From Saururus chinensis (lineage: Eukaryota; Streptophyta; Magnoliopsida; Piperales; Saururaceae), in the NCBI GenBank assembly GCA_035235625.1, contig CP141140.1, positions 17,132,685 through 17,196,684 of the forward strand: a DNA stretch of 64,000 nucleotides. Reading direction: 5' to 3'. The stretch's first letter is position 1; each line of letters starts with the position of its first letter. A program made the position numbers and the translations under genes. The notes beneath the pieces are model-generated. The model did not search any database, was not told the origin of the DNA, and saw only the letters and a program-made list of their open reading frames with translations. Below are positions 1 through 11,770 of the stretch, in pieces.

Positions 1-943
1 GTATGAGCACGACTGTAAGAGTATGAGTACGATTGTGAGAATATGTTTCTGAGTAAGACAGTAAGTATGATTTTGTGTAGACTGGACGAGTGAGGTCGTA
101 CGAGTCTGATTGTACGAGTAAGGTCGTACATGTATGGGTAAGCTGTATGAGTGAGCATACGATTGTACGAGTAAGATCGTACAAGTATGCGTATGTTGTA
201 TGAGTATGCGTACGGTGGTACGAGTAATTTGTATGACCCTGGATAAGGGTGTTTGTGTAAGTTATTTGGATAGTGTGATTTTGGCACGATGGTGCCTTTG
301 GTATGTCTTTGGCACGATAGTGCATTTAGTATGATCGTATGCGTATGTGCACGATATGATTATATTATGTTGACTGCTTCATGTTTGTGTTGCATGACGC
401 ATGATTTCTGAACTTATGGAGTTCACCGTTTGGGATTTCCCCTACTGGGTATTTTCCTACTGAGTATTAAAATACTCACCCTGCTATTTTTAGCCCCGTT
501 GTACGGGAGGTTTTGCAGGTTGTGCGGAGAGCTCCTGGTGATGGACGCTCGTTTCAGCGGTGGATTGATTCCCGTTGACTCAGGTATCTGCTTGACTCTC
601 TGCGAGTTTATTTGTGCCACGATCTCCTGTATTGGGTGAGATGAGACATCATGATGTTTATCTGGACTTTCATTTGGATCAGTTAGTGGACTGTTAGGGG
701 ACTTGTACTCAGGGATGCCCGGGAGTGATTTGTATTTAAAAGTCTATGATCATAGCAAAATTTATTCGTACGGTTGTTTTCGAGTAGCGCCTGAGGATAT
801 TTGCTTTGGCCGTACGATGTTTAACCGTATGATGTTTTAAATTATAAACAGGTTTTGATTTTATCGCTTTGACTTCGATTTATGAAAAAAAAAAAATTTC
901 TATGAGTTTTGAGAAAAAGGGATGAAAAATCTCGGGCGTTACA
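1..943 (-). repeat. LTR family F2, partial copy (runs off left edge)
   Basis: This is non-coding LTR-like DNA ending at 943 in GGGCGTTACA, the reverse complement of the TGTAACGCCC terminus that opens the F2 copy at 30747. Blocks around 640-930 match, in reverse complement, the sequence at about 30750-31060, including the segments around the TACGAATAAATT and GATCATAGACTTT motifs. The left 240 bp is a degenerate array of roughly 10-12 bp units of the type GTACGAGTAAG, also seen in the other F2 copies. The left boundary lies outside the window, and no gag or pol frame is visible. Confidence 0.6.
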
Positions 944-1343
944 GAGAGCTCCTAGAGTTGGATGCTCGTCTCTGCAGTGGATTGTTTCCCCCTCGACTCA
1001 AGTATATTGGTGTCACGACCTGATGTATTTGATGAGATTTAAGTGTATGTATTCTGGACTTTTAATTTGGATCAGATAGTAGACTGTTTATGGGACTTGT
1101 ACTCGGGGATGCCTGGGAGTTATTTGTATTTAAAAATCCATGATCATGGTAATTTAGTCGTACGTGTGTTTTCGAGTAGCGCCTGAGGATATTTGATTTG
1201 GCGGTACGATGTTTAACCGTATCATGTTTTAAATTATAAACTGTTTATACAGGTTTTGATTTTGTCATTTTGACTCCGATTTATCGTATAAAAAAAATTC
1301 TATGAGTTTTAAGAAAAAGGGATGAAAAATCTTGGGCGTTACA
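944..1343 (-). repeat. LTR family F2, terminal fragment abutting the previous copy
   Basis: This stretch re-starts at GAGAGCTCCT and repeats the sequence of about 526-943 with many substitutions, ending again in GGGCGTTACA at 1343. The simplest reading is that the copy ending at 943 inserted into an older F2 copy, and this is the older copy's distal part. The 5-bp target duplication would be GAGAG, but its partner lies left of the window. A local tandem duplication is the alternative. Confidence 0.55.
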
Positions 1344-1862
1344 TCAACCTAAGTGACAAATAATAAGAAACACCCTGGAATCCACCAGGCCCCTGGAATC
1401 CACCAGGAAGTGCCATCTCCCAACCTAGCCCATAAGGACCTGACCGGAGTGGAAGGGCATGGCCCACAACTGCACCTGAACAGAAGTGGTCAGAGATGCC
1501 AACCAAGCAGGATGTCAGCGACCGTAATTGCGTGTACACTAAAAGATCCTCAATAGATCTGCGGTGAGCCCAGCTCACAAAGAACTCCCTCCAATGGGGA
1601 GGTGCAACTACACGGTCAAATCAGCAGCTCCTCAATAGAGCTAAAACTTAGGAAACCATTCTGAACCCTATCTTGCTCATCTATAAGCCAGGATTCCGAA
1701 TGACTATCCCAAACCCTATTAGTCCCTTCTAGACTAAGGTTTACAACTCGAGACATGCCATCAGTTTATCAACCAAGGCAAATCGTCAGGTCAAAGGCTT
1801 TGTTCACTGTATGAACTAGTCCCAGACCCCTCTGAGGTATTTTAGTCTTTATCTTGATTAGG
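1344..1862. other. Intergenic, nothing recognised
   Basis: No coding potential beyond chance open frames, and no clear repeat structure except a short direct repeat of a CCTGGAATCCACCAGG-like motif near 1375-1408. It lies between F2 remains and a candidate older LTR. Confidence 0.4.
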
Positions 1863-4280
1863 TGTTCTTGCCCAATCCAAAGCTATCAAACCCCAAACAA
1901 TTATTCTTTCAATAATTTAAAGATAGTGATAAATTACTATCACAACATCAATATCATAAATCGAAACAAAGAACAACATAAACCATAAGAACTACACAAG
2001 TCTAAGCATATCATAATATCAATAATCAAAATCAACAACGATATTATAATTACTCGAGCTCTCGTGCCCTAACCCTCCATGGGTTAACTTATTAAATCTT
2101 TATTAAACTTATCGTAAAACACCCAAGGGCATTAGAATAATTATCCAACACTGGATACAGTCCTCTCTGTACTTGGGTAATTCTTTAACCTCTCAAAAGA
2201 TTTTAGTATCATATTGGCCCATTAACAACATCCACGCGAATGCGGGCTAGTTCACTCATAAGGGTATTTCTGTCATTTGGTTTAAGGCCTTAATGATATC
2301 CAATGGGTCTAAAATTCAACTCAAGGGTACTACTGGCCTTCATGGACTCTGTGTAATTTTCTTGGCATGTAACGGGGTCACGAACCCCTTGAACCGACCC
2401 AGGTTTGCTTAATGGTTTACTATAAACCCTAAGGATAAAAGGGTCAATTATCCACTCACTGGGATCTTTCCTCAATAAGTGGTTTAGCCTATAATTAGTT
2501 TACACATTAAACTATCACTGAGAATTTTTCCACTTTTTAGATCAACTCATAGGCCTTCGAACCGGAGCCTCTAAATCAGGTAAGTGATTTTCACACAATA
2601 ACTTAACTACCAGGGGTAAAAAGGTCATTTCACAATATTTGGGATTTTTCCCCAAGCTGAAACTCGGTCAGAATAATCCGAAACCTCTCCAGATACATGA
2701 CTATTTTTATAGAATTTATTTGACACTTTTAGCCCCTTGAACCGGACCCGGTTCACTCCCTTCTCTCTTCTTTGCTTTTTTTTTTAAAAAAAAACCCGAC
2801 CCGGACCGGGTCGGTTTGGGTCAACGACCTGCAACGCGGGTCGTCTTCCCCGCGTCCGGCCAGAGGCGTTTCAGCCTCTGGTGGCGCCGCCACCCCCATG
2901 GCGGAGGTATGGGCGGCACACAGACCCCGGATCGCCGGAGCACGGCGGAACCGACAAGGTCGGTCCCGCTACCGTCCGGTGTCCGGTGTCCGGCCGGCGG
3001 CCAAAAAGCTGGCTTTTTTTTTTAACAGGTGGTGTTGCCGCCTCGGCCGGAGCCAGCGCGGCCCAGGCCAGTGCGTCCAAGGTCGTCATGGCCTGGGCCG
3101 GCATGGCCGGGACCGGTGCGGCCACGGCTGGCACGGCCTCGGCCAGCAGCAGCGTCCCGCTGTCTGTTTTTCTTTTTTTTTCTCGCGCGATGACCAAACG
3201 GCTTGCAGCGGCAGTTTCACTGCCGCCGCCAAGGCCGCCGGAGTCGGGGCTTCCGTGGCCAGAGCCACAGTCGCCACGGCGAGGGCCAGCGACCCCCTTT
3301 CTAGGATGATTCCGGCAATTGAAAATACTGTTCACTAATCACGTGAACAGTTTTTGCAGAAATTTGCAGAAATTACTATAACTTTTATTAAAATTAACTA
3401 ACGACGTATTTGTCCGTCTCAATTCGAAATCTTACCTCTAAGGTTGAGTTGTTGTCGATCCACTACCGCCAACGCCTCACCAGAGTCTCGCCGAAAAATT
3501 TACTTTCCTTCACTGGCCAAAAAGCTCCCCCAATCGGGCAAAAAGACCCCCAAAAAGCCCTAATTAATTCTATTAATAGGAATGGGATTAGGAGCCCTAA
3601 TCCCAAGAGAAATTGAGTCCCAAAAACCCAATTTTGGAATGCTAAATTGTCATGCCCCGGCGATGCCCGACCCGAGCCGAACCCGGTCCAAGGGCCGGTC
3701 AAGCGCGTGGGGGCGACGAAGTGAAAATTGAGAAATGATCTAGTGGAAGACTTAACCCTAACCACGGGTGATTAACAGCAACACGGAGTGCGCACAATCC
3801 TTTGAGCAAGAGTAAATAAAAGGGGAGAAAAAGATGTTGCTTATCACAAAGTAAACAACAATCTCAAACCCACAAACTTAGTTAAGTAAAGCCCACACCG
3901 GCTCAAAATAGTCATAATCATCACAACTGTAGTATATGACATAAATCCAAAACAAGAACCCTACACAAAGGTTCGAACATAAAGCATGAAATAAACGATG
4001 ATAAGTCACGCAACGATCTCCATCATCACACCCAAGCTACCTCTGACCTTTCCTCAAAGAGGCAATCCTGTCCGTCTGCGTGTCGCACCACGCAGCCCCA
4101 AATCAAAACACAAAAGAGGGGTGAGTTTTAACAAACTCAGCAATGGTTTTAATATCACTGTCAACGTAGAAAATACGATAGCTTAGAATTGAGATCGTTC
4201 AGATCAAAGATTTACATGGTGCATCACTTTCTGATCACACATTCATATCACCTAACACTGCATCATAATGCATAAATCAA

Positions 4281-4729
4281 CCTGCATGGATGTATCTCTA
4301 GCATACATATCCCCACATGCATTCACATCATACCAATCCCACATGGATGTATCTCTAACATACATATTCCCATATGCATAATATCATCACAACTTGCATC
4401 GATGTATCTCTAACATACATATCCCACATGCATAATATCATCACAACCTGCATCGATGTATCTCTAACATACATATTCCCACATGCATAATATCATCACA
4501 ACCTGCATGGGTGTATCTCTAACATACATATCCCACATGCATAATATCATCACAATCTGCATGGATGTATCTCTAACATACATATTTCCACATGCATTTT
4601 ATCATCAAAGTCAACATACATGGATGTATCTCTAACATACATATTCCACATGCATAACATCAAAATCAACATGCATGGATGTATCTCTAACATACATATT
4701 CCCACATGCATAATGTCATCGCAATCCAC
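4281..4729. repeat. Minisatellite inside F1 copy 1 (~55-bp unit, 8 units)
   Basis: Eight units each contain a CCTGCATGGATGTATCTCTA-like core followed by ACATACATAT and ACATGCATAATATCATCAC-like sequence. Unit length varies from about 52 to 60 bp. F1 copy 2 has six comparable units at 23364-23700. Confidence 0.9.
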
Positions 4730-5142
4730 CTCCATCAAGGAGTCATCACACGTTAACGTCACACAGACGGGAGCATAGACAAGGCCACGAAGGTGTGTCA
4801 TGGTACAAAATTCTACACAAGAATTCAAGAAAGATCGGGGTTGTCAATCCCTAATACTGCTCGCCCTGGACGATCCTGGCCAAGGATGTCCCATTCTCAC
4901 ACAGAGAATCTAGAGCAGGGGTGTTCGCCCAGGGACATCTCCTGCGGAGGGAAGAGCCCGAGTTCTCACACAGAGAACCCTAGAACACGTGGTAGCGGGG
5001 TGCACGCGGCATACCACACTGGATTCTCAGGGTCCAGATGACACACATAATAATATTCTCACATATCCGCAAGACAAGTACACAACTCCACATCCTTCCA
5101 TTTAACAAGACTCAACCCGGGGAGTGCACTTGTTCCACACAG

Positions 5143-5220
5143 GAACTCCAAATCGTTCCACACAGGAACTTCAAATCGTTCCACACAGGAACTTCAAATC
5201 GTCCCACACAGGAACTTCAA
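5143..5220. repeat. 23-bp tandem repeat inside F1 copy 1
   Basis: There are about four near-identical units of TTCCACACAGGAACTTCAAA plus TCG. The matching place in F1 copy 2 (about 24112) has one unit, so the array expanded in copy 1 or contracted in copy 2. Confidence 0.85.
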
Positions 5221-7522
5221 AACAAAATATGTCCTTTCGGACCAATCAACTTGCGATTAATCCACGACCGATCAATCCGGCACACAATTCCATCACATTG
5301 CATCCAATCGGTCAAATTCGATTAATCACGATGAAGCCTCAATTGGAAATCCATTTTCATGATGCGTGCAGCATGGTACATGCATGGGCAAAGCATACAT
5401 GAATCCTAATCATGATAAGTGCTCTCACCAGCCCCTAATGCATCATTCATAATCACAATATTAAGCTTCAACATCATCATTTAACCCCCACATGTGTGTG
5501 TGTGTAACTAGTAGAAGCCTTTCACATAATGCATATCAACATGCTTGAAAATCAACTCACTACCACACTACACATGTGAATTTCTATCTAAACATGAATT
5601 CCAGCGGAAATCATAGTAGAAGAATCGTTGAAATCACAGCTAGATTCAAAACTCAACCACAAGGGCTAAACACCTATAACATCACTCATTTCATCATTGA
5701 GTCATGGCATTCACCAACATTCACACACCATTAATCACAATTTATCATGACAAATCAGTCCAACAATGATTGTAGTCCTACTAAAAATATATGCTTAACC
5801 AAAGGGAAACAACCATTCATAATTTCAAGATAACGATTCCAACATCATGCCACAAAACATAAGTCATCCCACCATCTCTAAGCATATGTCTCAACTCTAT
5901 AAACTCAATAACATGTATTTCCAGTAGCCTAACATAGCTTAAAACACTCCACATTCATATAAAATTGGCAAGGTAAAGTGGAATCATCAAAATAGACATC
6001 AAATGCACAACACACAATTTCCTGTGTAGCCGATCGATCGCCCTTCAGGCCGTTCGATCGGTTACACGCAAAAATTTAAAATTTACAGTTCAGCCGATCG
6101 ATCTCCCTGCAAGGCCGATCGATCGCCAACACGGCAGAACAGTCATCTTCTTCCTTTCGCAAATCCAAACCGAAACATCATATATAACACTTTAAATCCA
6201 CATCTAACACCCTAATCATCATCAAAAGTCCTCCTTGACTTCCAGAATATCAAACCAAACTATAATAATGCAAAACCTTAAGAAATCGGGATTAAATAAT
6301 TCTATTTTTTAATCTTACCATTAACACACTAAATCAAGCAAACCATTTCGAAATAAGCCAAAAATGAAGAGTTTTACCATGGATAAACAGAGATTTCGAA
6401 GACCAATTACCTCATCACTTGATTAAGCTCGGATTGAAGAGTCACCCTTCTTGAAATCCTTGAAAACACAATGAGTTTGAACTAAACTCTAGTAGAAATC
6501 GATTTACCCAAGAAATCCCTAATCAAACCTTAGATCTAGGGCTTGTTGGTAGTAAAAATCGAATTTTGAATGTTAGGGTTTGTAGTAAAACACAAATCAG
6601 TAGCTTTTGATGGTCAAAAACGAATTGAATCAAAGGGAAAATGGTAGATTTGGAAGAAATTAAGAGAAAAGTCATGGATTAGTGCTTAATTAGAGCAAGC
6701 TTACCTTAATCGGTTTCTAATTCGGGCTTAAGTGGGGATTAGGCCAGCCCTCCTTCCTTAGCCTATTCCCAAAAATGGAAATGGCTCTGGTTTGCCCTTT
6801 TATAGTAAGGGTTGGGGTAGGCATAGGTAAGTTTTGGGGTGTAAATATGAAAAGTAGGCTAAAAGTGGGTATTTTACAAATTTAAGCACAATTTAAGCCT
6901 AATAAAATTCTGAAAATTTTTGTGGGACCTTAAGTATATGTCTAGGTTCATTTGACACAAAAATAAATTTTTTGACAGTGGGGCCCACAGGGGTCCCACC
7001 AAAACCCTAATTTTTGGGGAAAAAGTAAAAATTCTGAAAAATCTCAAAAATTCACATTTGGTTTAAAATCACTCAAAACCACTAGTATTGAAGTTAATTT
7101 TGGTTAAAACCATCACAAATACTATTTATTTCACGAAATCACCGAATAAGATCAGAAAACGCGTAAATCTCACGATAACCCATAATTAAAGAAAACCAAA
7201 ACCGGTTTAAAGATGAGGGTGCTTACATAAATAATCGGGCCCTCTAAATGACTTAAACGGCCCAGTTGCACGTTTAATTCGGGTAAACGGGCCCTGAACG
7301 ATATGTTCAACTTCAGACGGTCGTTTCTCCCTCATCCGAACTCCGATTCGCGTGTTCTTGGTGGCGTTTCGAAGCTCTTTCTGTCTACTTTCCATCCAAA
7401 TATACTTTAGCCACCACTTCCTAATTAATGATTAAGTTATTCCCATGGGAAGATCAAGGGGTCCTACACCTTAATTTCCACGTGTACGACTTCAGGAATT
7501 TAGAAAATTCCCGGACGTTACA

Positions 7523-8345
7523 TTAGGACTCTATCTAATCTCAGCAGCAAGCAAATTTACTCCCAAGAATAATCTTGGTGTGTGTGGGTGAAAATAGAAT
7601 GAATTACTATTTTACCCTTATACATGGTTATTTATAACAATAATCCACTCAATTAGACAAATAAGCAATGTATGTGTGCTTACTATGCTAAACAAGCAAT
7701 GAAAGGGAGTGAACTTTATAAATAAAGATAATATACACTTCTGTCCAGAAAATAAAAGTGTGATTTGTGTGAAGTTACTAAACTACCCTTGGGCTAGTTA
7801 AGTACAATCAATCACATACAACAATTGTGCACTTTATATCATGCATCAATTACTTCACACATGAGATTATGCATATAATCACCTCTAAATAGCATATAAA
7901 GTAAGCCTCAACAATGGAATTCAGCAAGGTGAATTTCTTATAATGCCCTTGAAATCAAGTCTTACAAAACAAGTCTCTTTTAGGACAAAATCTATTTATA
8001 GAATAAATCTATAATCCAAATTCACCAAAACAATGATAATTTCAGCCAATTAGGGTCCAAAAGAACCCAGTAAAAATACTAAAAAACTTTAATTCGAATT
8101 CGGGCGAATTTGGTTCAAATTGACCAAAATACCCCTGATCTTGATGGCAGCGTTTGGCATGCTTCCCGAAATCTAAATAATCTCAAATTTGGTAGAGGCC
8201 TACTTTAGACAGTAAATAAAAATCCTATTCAGACAGAATTTCAATTACTATCTTTATGAGAGAGATATAACAATCCCTAGCCCTAGCCTTATCAGGGATG
8301 GCAAGGGGCAAAAAGGTAATTTTCAGCACCCAATCCACGAACCAG
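7523..8345. other. Intergenic / possible internal remnant of a copia-like element
   Basis: No gene is recognised. Because a copia-like LTR and primer-binding site lie immediately to the right and face left, part of this stretch may be the decayed internal region of that element, but I see no gag or pol similarity. Confidence 0.3.
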
Positions 8346-9069
8346 GGCTCCGATACTACTGTTGGGTGGCGCAGCAAAAGCTTCATGGTAGAGACCGGCT
8401 TTGTAGATGTGAAAAAATATCACCTTTGTGTCCCTCTCAATCAAATTACATGCATATACACATAAACACAAATAAGCAGTAGTAAATCCAAGTATCAATG
8501 AATTAATATAAATTAAAGTAAAGATAAAATACTACTGACCTTTAGGGGCTGAGCCCCAAGGACGTGCCCAAACACCCAAAAGAATACACGACCTTTTATA
8601 TATATCAAATATAAATAGGAGAATTAGAATTACCTCTTTATTTGATGAATCTCTTTTCTTCCTATCAAGAGAAAACCCCCTTATTCTTTAGCTAAATTGC
8701 TGGAATAATTTAGCTTGAATGAGGCTTTGCTCTAGTTGGGTTGAATGTGAAAAGAGAAGGGAGAATTCTCTGATTTTTCTTCCTTTAGAGAAGAAAACAA
8801 GCCAAAGCGCTTTTTATATTTCCGTCCGGGAGAGAGGAAAAAGAAGCGCAGCCTCTTTTCTGTCTTTTGTTGTGTAAAAGAGAAGCACATGTTTTCGTTT
8901 TTGTTGGTCCTCAATAAAGTGGAAACAGTTTTTATAACTGTCCACGAAATTATCCTTGTAAAGATAGGACTTCGTCAATCCTACCTTGACAAAGCCTCTC
9001 CTCTCACGTTTCTCTCAACCGGAACCGGACTCTCCCAGTTTAAGTGGGTACGACGCCCACATCCTAACA
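8346..9069 (-). mobile_element. Copia-like LTR with primer-binding site
   Basis: Read on the minus strand, an LTR-like sequence runs from TGTTAGG (9069) to CCCAACA (8360), a 7-bp near-perfect inverted terminal pair. Directly after it is TAGTATCGGAGCC (to about 8346), close to the TGGTATCAGAGC primer-binding site of plant Ty1/copia elements, which pairs with initiator tRNA-Met. A TATATATAAAAGG promoter-like box lies on the same strand at about 8592-8605. No polyprotein frame follows, so this is a truncated or decayed element. Confidence 0.5.
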
Positions 9070-9786
9070 GGCATGGCTAAATGTGATGGAACTTGCCAAT
9101 ATGATTAGCGTCTCTATTGGTTGCGAAGTCGGGCGATGAATAATGTCATTGTCGGGGGTTTGAACTTTGCCTACATTAGGATGGTGGCTAGGGCTTCAGC
9201 ACCGAGACTTAGGAGGCCATTTTGGGTGTAATTAGCTTGACTGTATCGATAAGATGTGAAAATATTGATAACTGACTAACTGAGGGGAATGCAAATCACA
9301 TTTATATACATATCAGTCACGACAGGTATTTGGCCGCCATATATATAGTTAGTGACTGGAACAAACCTGATCACTGCATTCAACCTAATTTAGTTTTTAT
9401 TAGGGCGGCCAGAATCAATTGGCTACGGATAGGCATTTCATAGGAGTGGGTTGCATGGATGGGGGATATGGGAGAGGAAGTGGGTTGGGGAGCTAGCAAT
9501 GCGAAGAGGGGATCAGACAGGGGTTGGAATTGGAAGGCATGCAACCAGTGCCTGTAAGCCACTTTTGGCAAATTGTCACATGTAAAAAATGCTATTTTAA
9601 CTTGATAAGACATTTTACACAGTGAATTTACCTAAAATATTTTTTCTTTAAAAATTAAAATGGTACCCAAAGAGTCCCTCAACATTGTACGCTATAATGC
9701 ATGATACTGAGCGAATGGACATTTGTCCCGTTTGTGTGTTTAACTGGAAGCTCTATTATTAGGATGAAATAAAATGTAAAATTACA
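9070..9786. other. 3' flank of amylase gene A, nothing recognised
   Basis: No similarity is recognised. The interval holds the presumed 3' UTR of gene A next to 9786 and otherwise anonymous sequence. A 77-codon minus-strand frame at 9380-9613 matches no family I know and is probably chance. Confidence 0.35.
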
Positions 9787-11705
9787 TCAGTGCTTTTCCC
9801 AGACACAGTAGTCCCTCCCTGAGGCTGCAATCTGGTAGCTCGTGGGAATTAAGTTCCCAACGTCAAATCTTGGCCCAATCTTCACAATAATCCTCTCATC
9901 AATCGCAGCCACGTAAAGATCTGCTTCAGCCACCATGATCCGGACCCCGCTGTTGGGCCGGATCCCATTCCTCGATCTGACCGCTATCAGCTTCCTGATA
10001 TCTTCCTTCAGTCCCCACTCGAAAAAGTGATCATAGAACTGTAACAATATTGTGCATGAAACAAATAAAGCAATTAAAAAACCCTGTCTCTCTGCAATAG
10101 CATAAGCCTGATGTACGTTTAACCTTAATAAAATTTCAAACACATCTCTAAAACGAGCACAAATTATTTAGAGCAGCAGCTGGGAAGAAAAATGGTGGCA
10201 CTTACTACAGAGGGGGTTCCTGGATGGGTTAAGATGTAGGCATAGCCTTGCATGACCTTATCGGAAGGGAAGGGCCACATGCTCTGTGTAGAGCCTGTAT
10301 CATGGTTCTCAATGAACGTAACTGTCCTATCTGGCATCCACCCCACCATGCCCGACGGCTTGCCCTCGCTGTCCCTCAGCCTCCACATCTCCCCTTGCAC
10401 CGCCGACTGTAGCACCCCCTTGGTCGTGAAGTCAAACGCCTTCGCCACAGGCCCTGCAGCCTTGACCCAGTCCACGAGCTCCTGCCGGTTGGGGTTTTGG
10501 TCATATCTAGGCGTCCCATTGTCATATACAAGCGAGGTCCAATACTCCCCCACTACAAACTCCGGCTGGGTGGCCTCAACGAGTAGCCTGGTGATGTCCG
10601 GCGAGTAGCCCTTGGCGAAGTCGAACCGCCAGCCCGAGAAGCCGATGTCAGCCTTGAGCCAATTCATCCACTCGGCCAGCTCCCTCTGCACCCTAGGGTT
10701 TACGTGGTCGATGTCCGGGGCACCCTGGAAGTCGTTTCCCGTGTCCGGGTTGCCTTTACCATTGGAGTAGGTGATGTCGTCTTTGCATATGTGGGTCGGG
10801 CCCCAGTTGAGGCTGTCGTCGCCCGGTCTGCCCCCTTCGAAGATACACCAGATGCCCCTCTCGTCCTTCTTCGTCGCAATCCGATGGTTTATCACTATGT
10901 CTGCTACTGCTTTGATCCCATGGCTGTTTAACGTGGAAACCAGATGCTTCAGCTCAGCCTCATTCCCGTATTTTGATACGTTGAGATCGTACAGTTTTCC
11001 CGGCATGTATCCTGAGATGGAAGTGGCAGAAACGGAGAAAATAGGCAGCATGAACATAGACGGAAACAATGACACAAGAAACTAGTGTCTTCTAAAATAA
11101 TTTCAAAGTGAACATGCACGTACGTATGCCGTGCAAGTACGAATATATACCTTCGGTTGAAAGGGAGTGGGAGGGAGGAGGCAGCCACACTTGCGTAATT
11201 CCGGCTTGAGCTAGTTCAGAAGCTTGGTTGCTCAAAAAATTGTACAGACCTCCTTCTTTCTTCCAAGAAACCCAGTTGAATCCCTGAAATGGAGTACACA
11301 ACATTATTTCAGTTGTTTCCTAAACTAATAGATACTATTAGGGAACTCAAGTAGTGTCAACTTTGTGGACCACTAGTTGACGGATGGTCTTGTGGTCCAA
11401 CAACCACAAGCCCACATTAACGGTGTAATATGGTCCCCTTTAATACACTTCGTAATTGTGGCTAGTGTTCAAAATATATGTATATATTAAGTTTCACTTC
11501 TACAAGGAAGCGACTAATTCACTAGCTTCCTCAACGAAGGGGTTGAAGAAAAATGTGTCATAGTACATGATATTGCAAGATTAAAGGAAGCCAAGCAAAT
11601 ATGGTTCACCTGGAATAGAACTTCTGATCTAGTGAACGTCGGTAGAAGAGAAAGAGGAAGGAAAAAAGGAAGGCATGTTAGCAGAAGGGAGAGCTTCATT
11701 GCCAT
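9787..11705 (-). CDS. AMY: Alpha-amylase gene A (GH13, secreted type), 4 exons, 428 aa
   Basis: Endo-hydrolase of alpha-1,4 links in starch. Exons on the minus strand are 11705-11610, 11283-11151, 11011-10206 and 10038-9787, all with GT-AG introns, joining in frame with phases 0, 1 and 0. Exon 1 encodes a hydrophobic signal peptide ending before EVLFQ. Exon 2 begins GFNWVSW. Exon 3 carries [19 protein letters not shown] (nucleophile D207), VVGEYW (acid/base E232) and [10 protein letters not shown] (third acid D314). Exon 4 is the C-terminal beta-sheet domain ending VWEKH. Against barley isozymes, the calcium-site stretch EGG-T-x-D-xxx-D reads [13 protein letters not shown], and YSDG reads YSNG, so three presumed Ca ligands are changed. 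GIPC is GTPS. The fold and triad look intact, but calcium dependence may differ. Secretion to apoplast or vacuole is inferred. Confidence 0.93.
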
Positions 11706-11763
11706 CGCTATAAAAAGACTTGAAGCTCACTTCCGTGTTTCATAACTCTTGGAGATAATTGCA

Positions 11764-11770
11764 TTATATA
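11764..11770 (-). promoter_or_regulatory. TATA box of amylase gene A
   Basis: TATATAA on the minus strand, about 60-65 bp upstream of the ATG at 11705. The other three amylase copies have TATA boxes at nearly the same distance. This predicts a short 5' UTR of roughly 30 bases. Confidence 0.65.

Larger units (their letters stand above)
3648..7227 (-). mobile_element. Solo-LTR-like element, family F1 copy 1
   Basis: The element starts TGTCATGCCCC and ends GCTTACA, so it has the TG...CA ends of an LTR. It is flanked by a perfect 5-bp duplication TAAAT (3643-3647 and 7228-7232). It is 3580 bp long with no protein-coding frame and no internal second LTR, which fits a solo LTR or a non-autonomous element. 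A TATA-like ACTATAAAAGGG on the minus strand near 6798-6812 suggests transcription leftward. It carries an 8-unit ~55-bp minisatellite, a 23-bp tandem repeat and CCGATCGATCG motifs near 6030-6125. The ends resemble Ty3/gypsy LTRs, but no coding sequence confirms this. Confidence 0.85.
1863..7522 (-). repeat. Candidate older LTR that hosts the F1 insertion
   Basis: The sequence ending at 7522 reads CCGGACGTTACA, a typical reverse-complemented LTR start (TGTAACGTCCGG). TTAGG follows at 7523-7527, and the same TTAGG precedes a TG start at 1858-1862. If these are the target duplication, the host LTR is 1863-3647 plus 7233-7522, about 2.1 kb once the nested F1 element is removed. It includes a very GC- and CpG-rich patch at about 2780-3310. 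The left boundary was found by looking for a matching 5-mer, so chance is a real alternative. Confidence 0.35.

Noticed and set aside
2772..3338. 188-aa plus-strand and 154-aa minus-strand open frames in a GC-rich patch
   Set aside because: Overlapping frames on both strands with low-complexity A/G/R/P content and no family motif. High GC alone explains the lack of stops.
4281..4729. Regular repeat array resembling a CRISPR layout
   Set aside because: Units are near-identical throughout with no unique spacers, and it lies in a plant LTR; it is a minisatellite.
9380..9613. 77-aa minus-strand frame downstream of gene A
   Set aside because: No recognisable motif, not joined to gene A, and of a length expected by chance.
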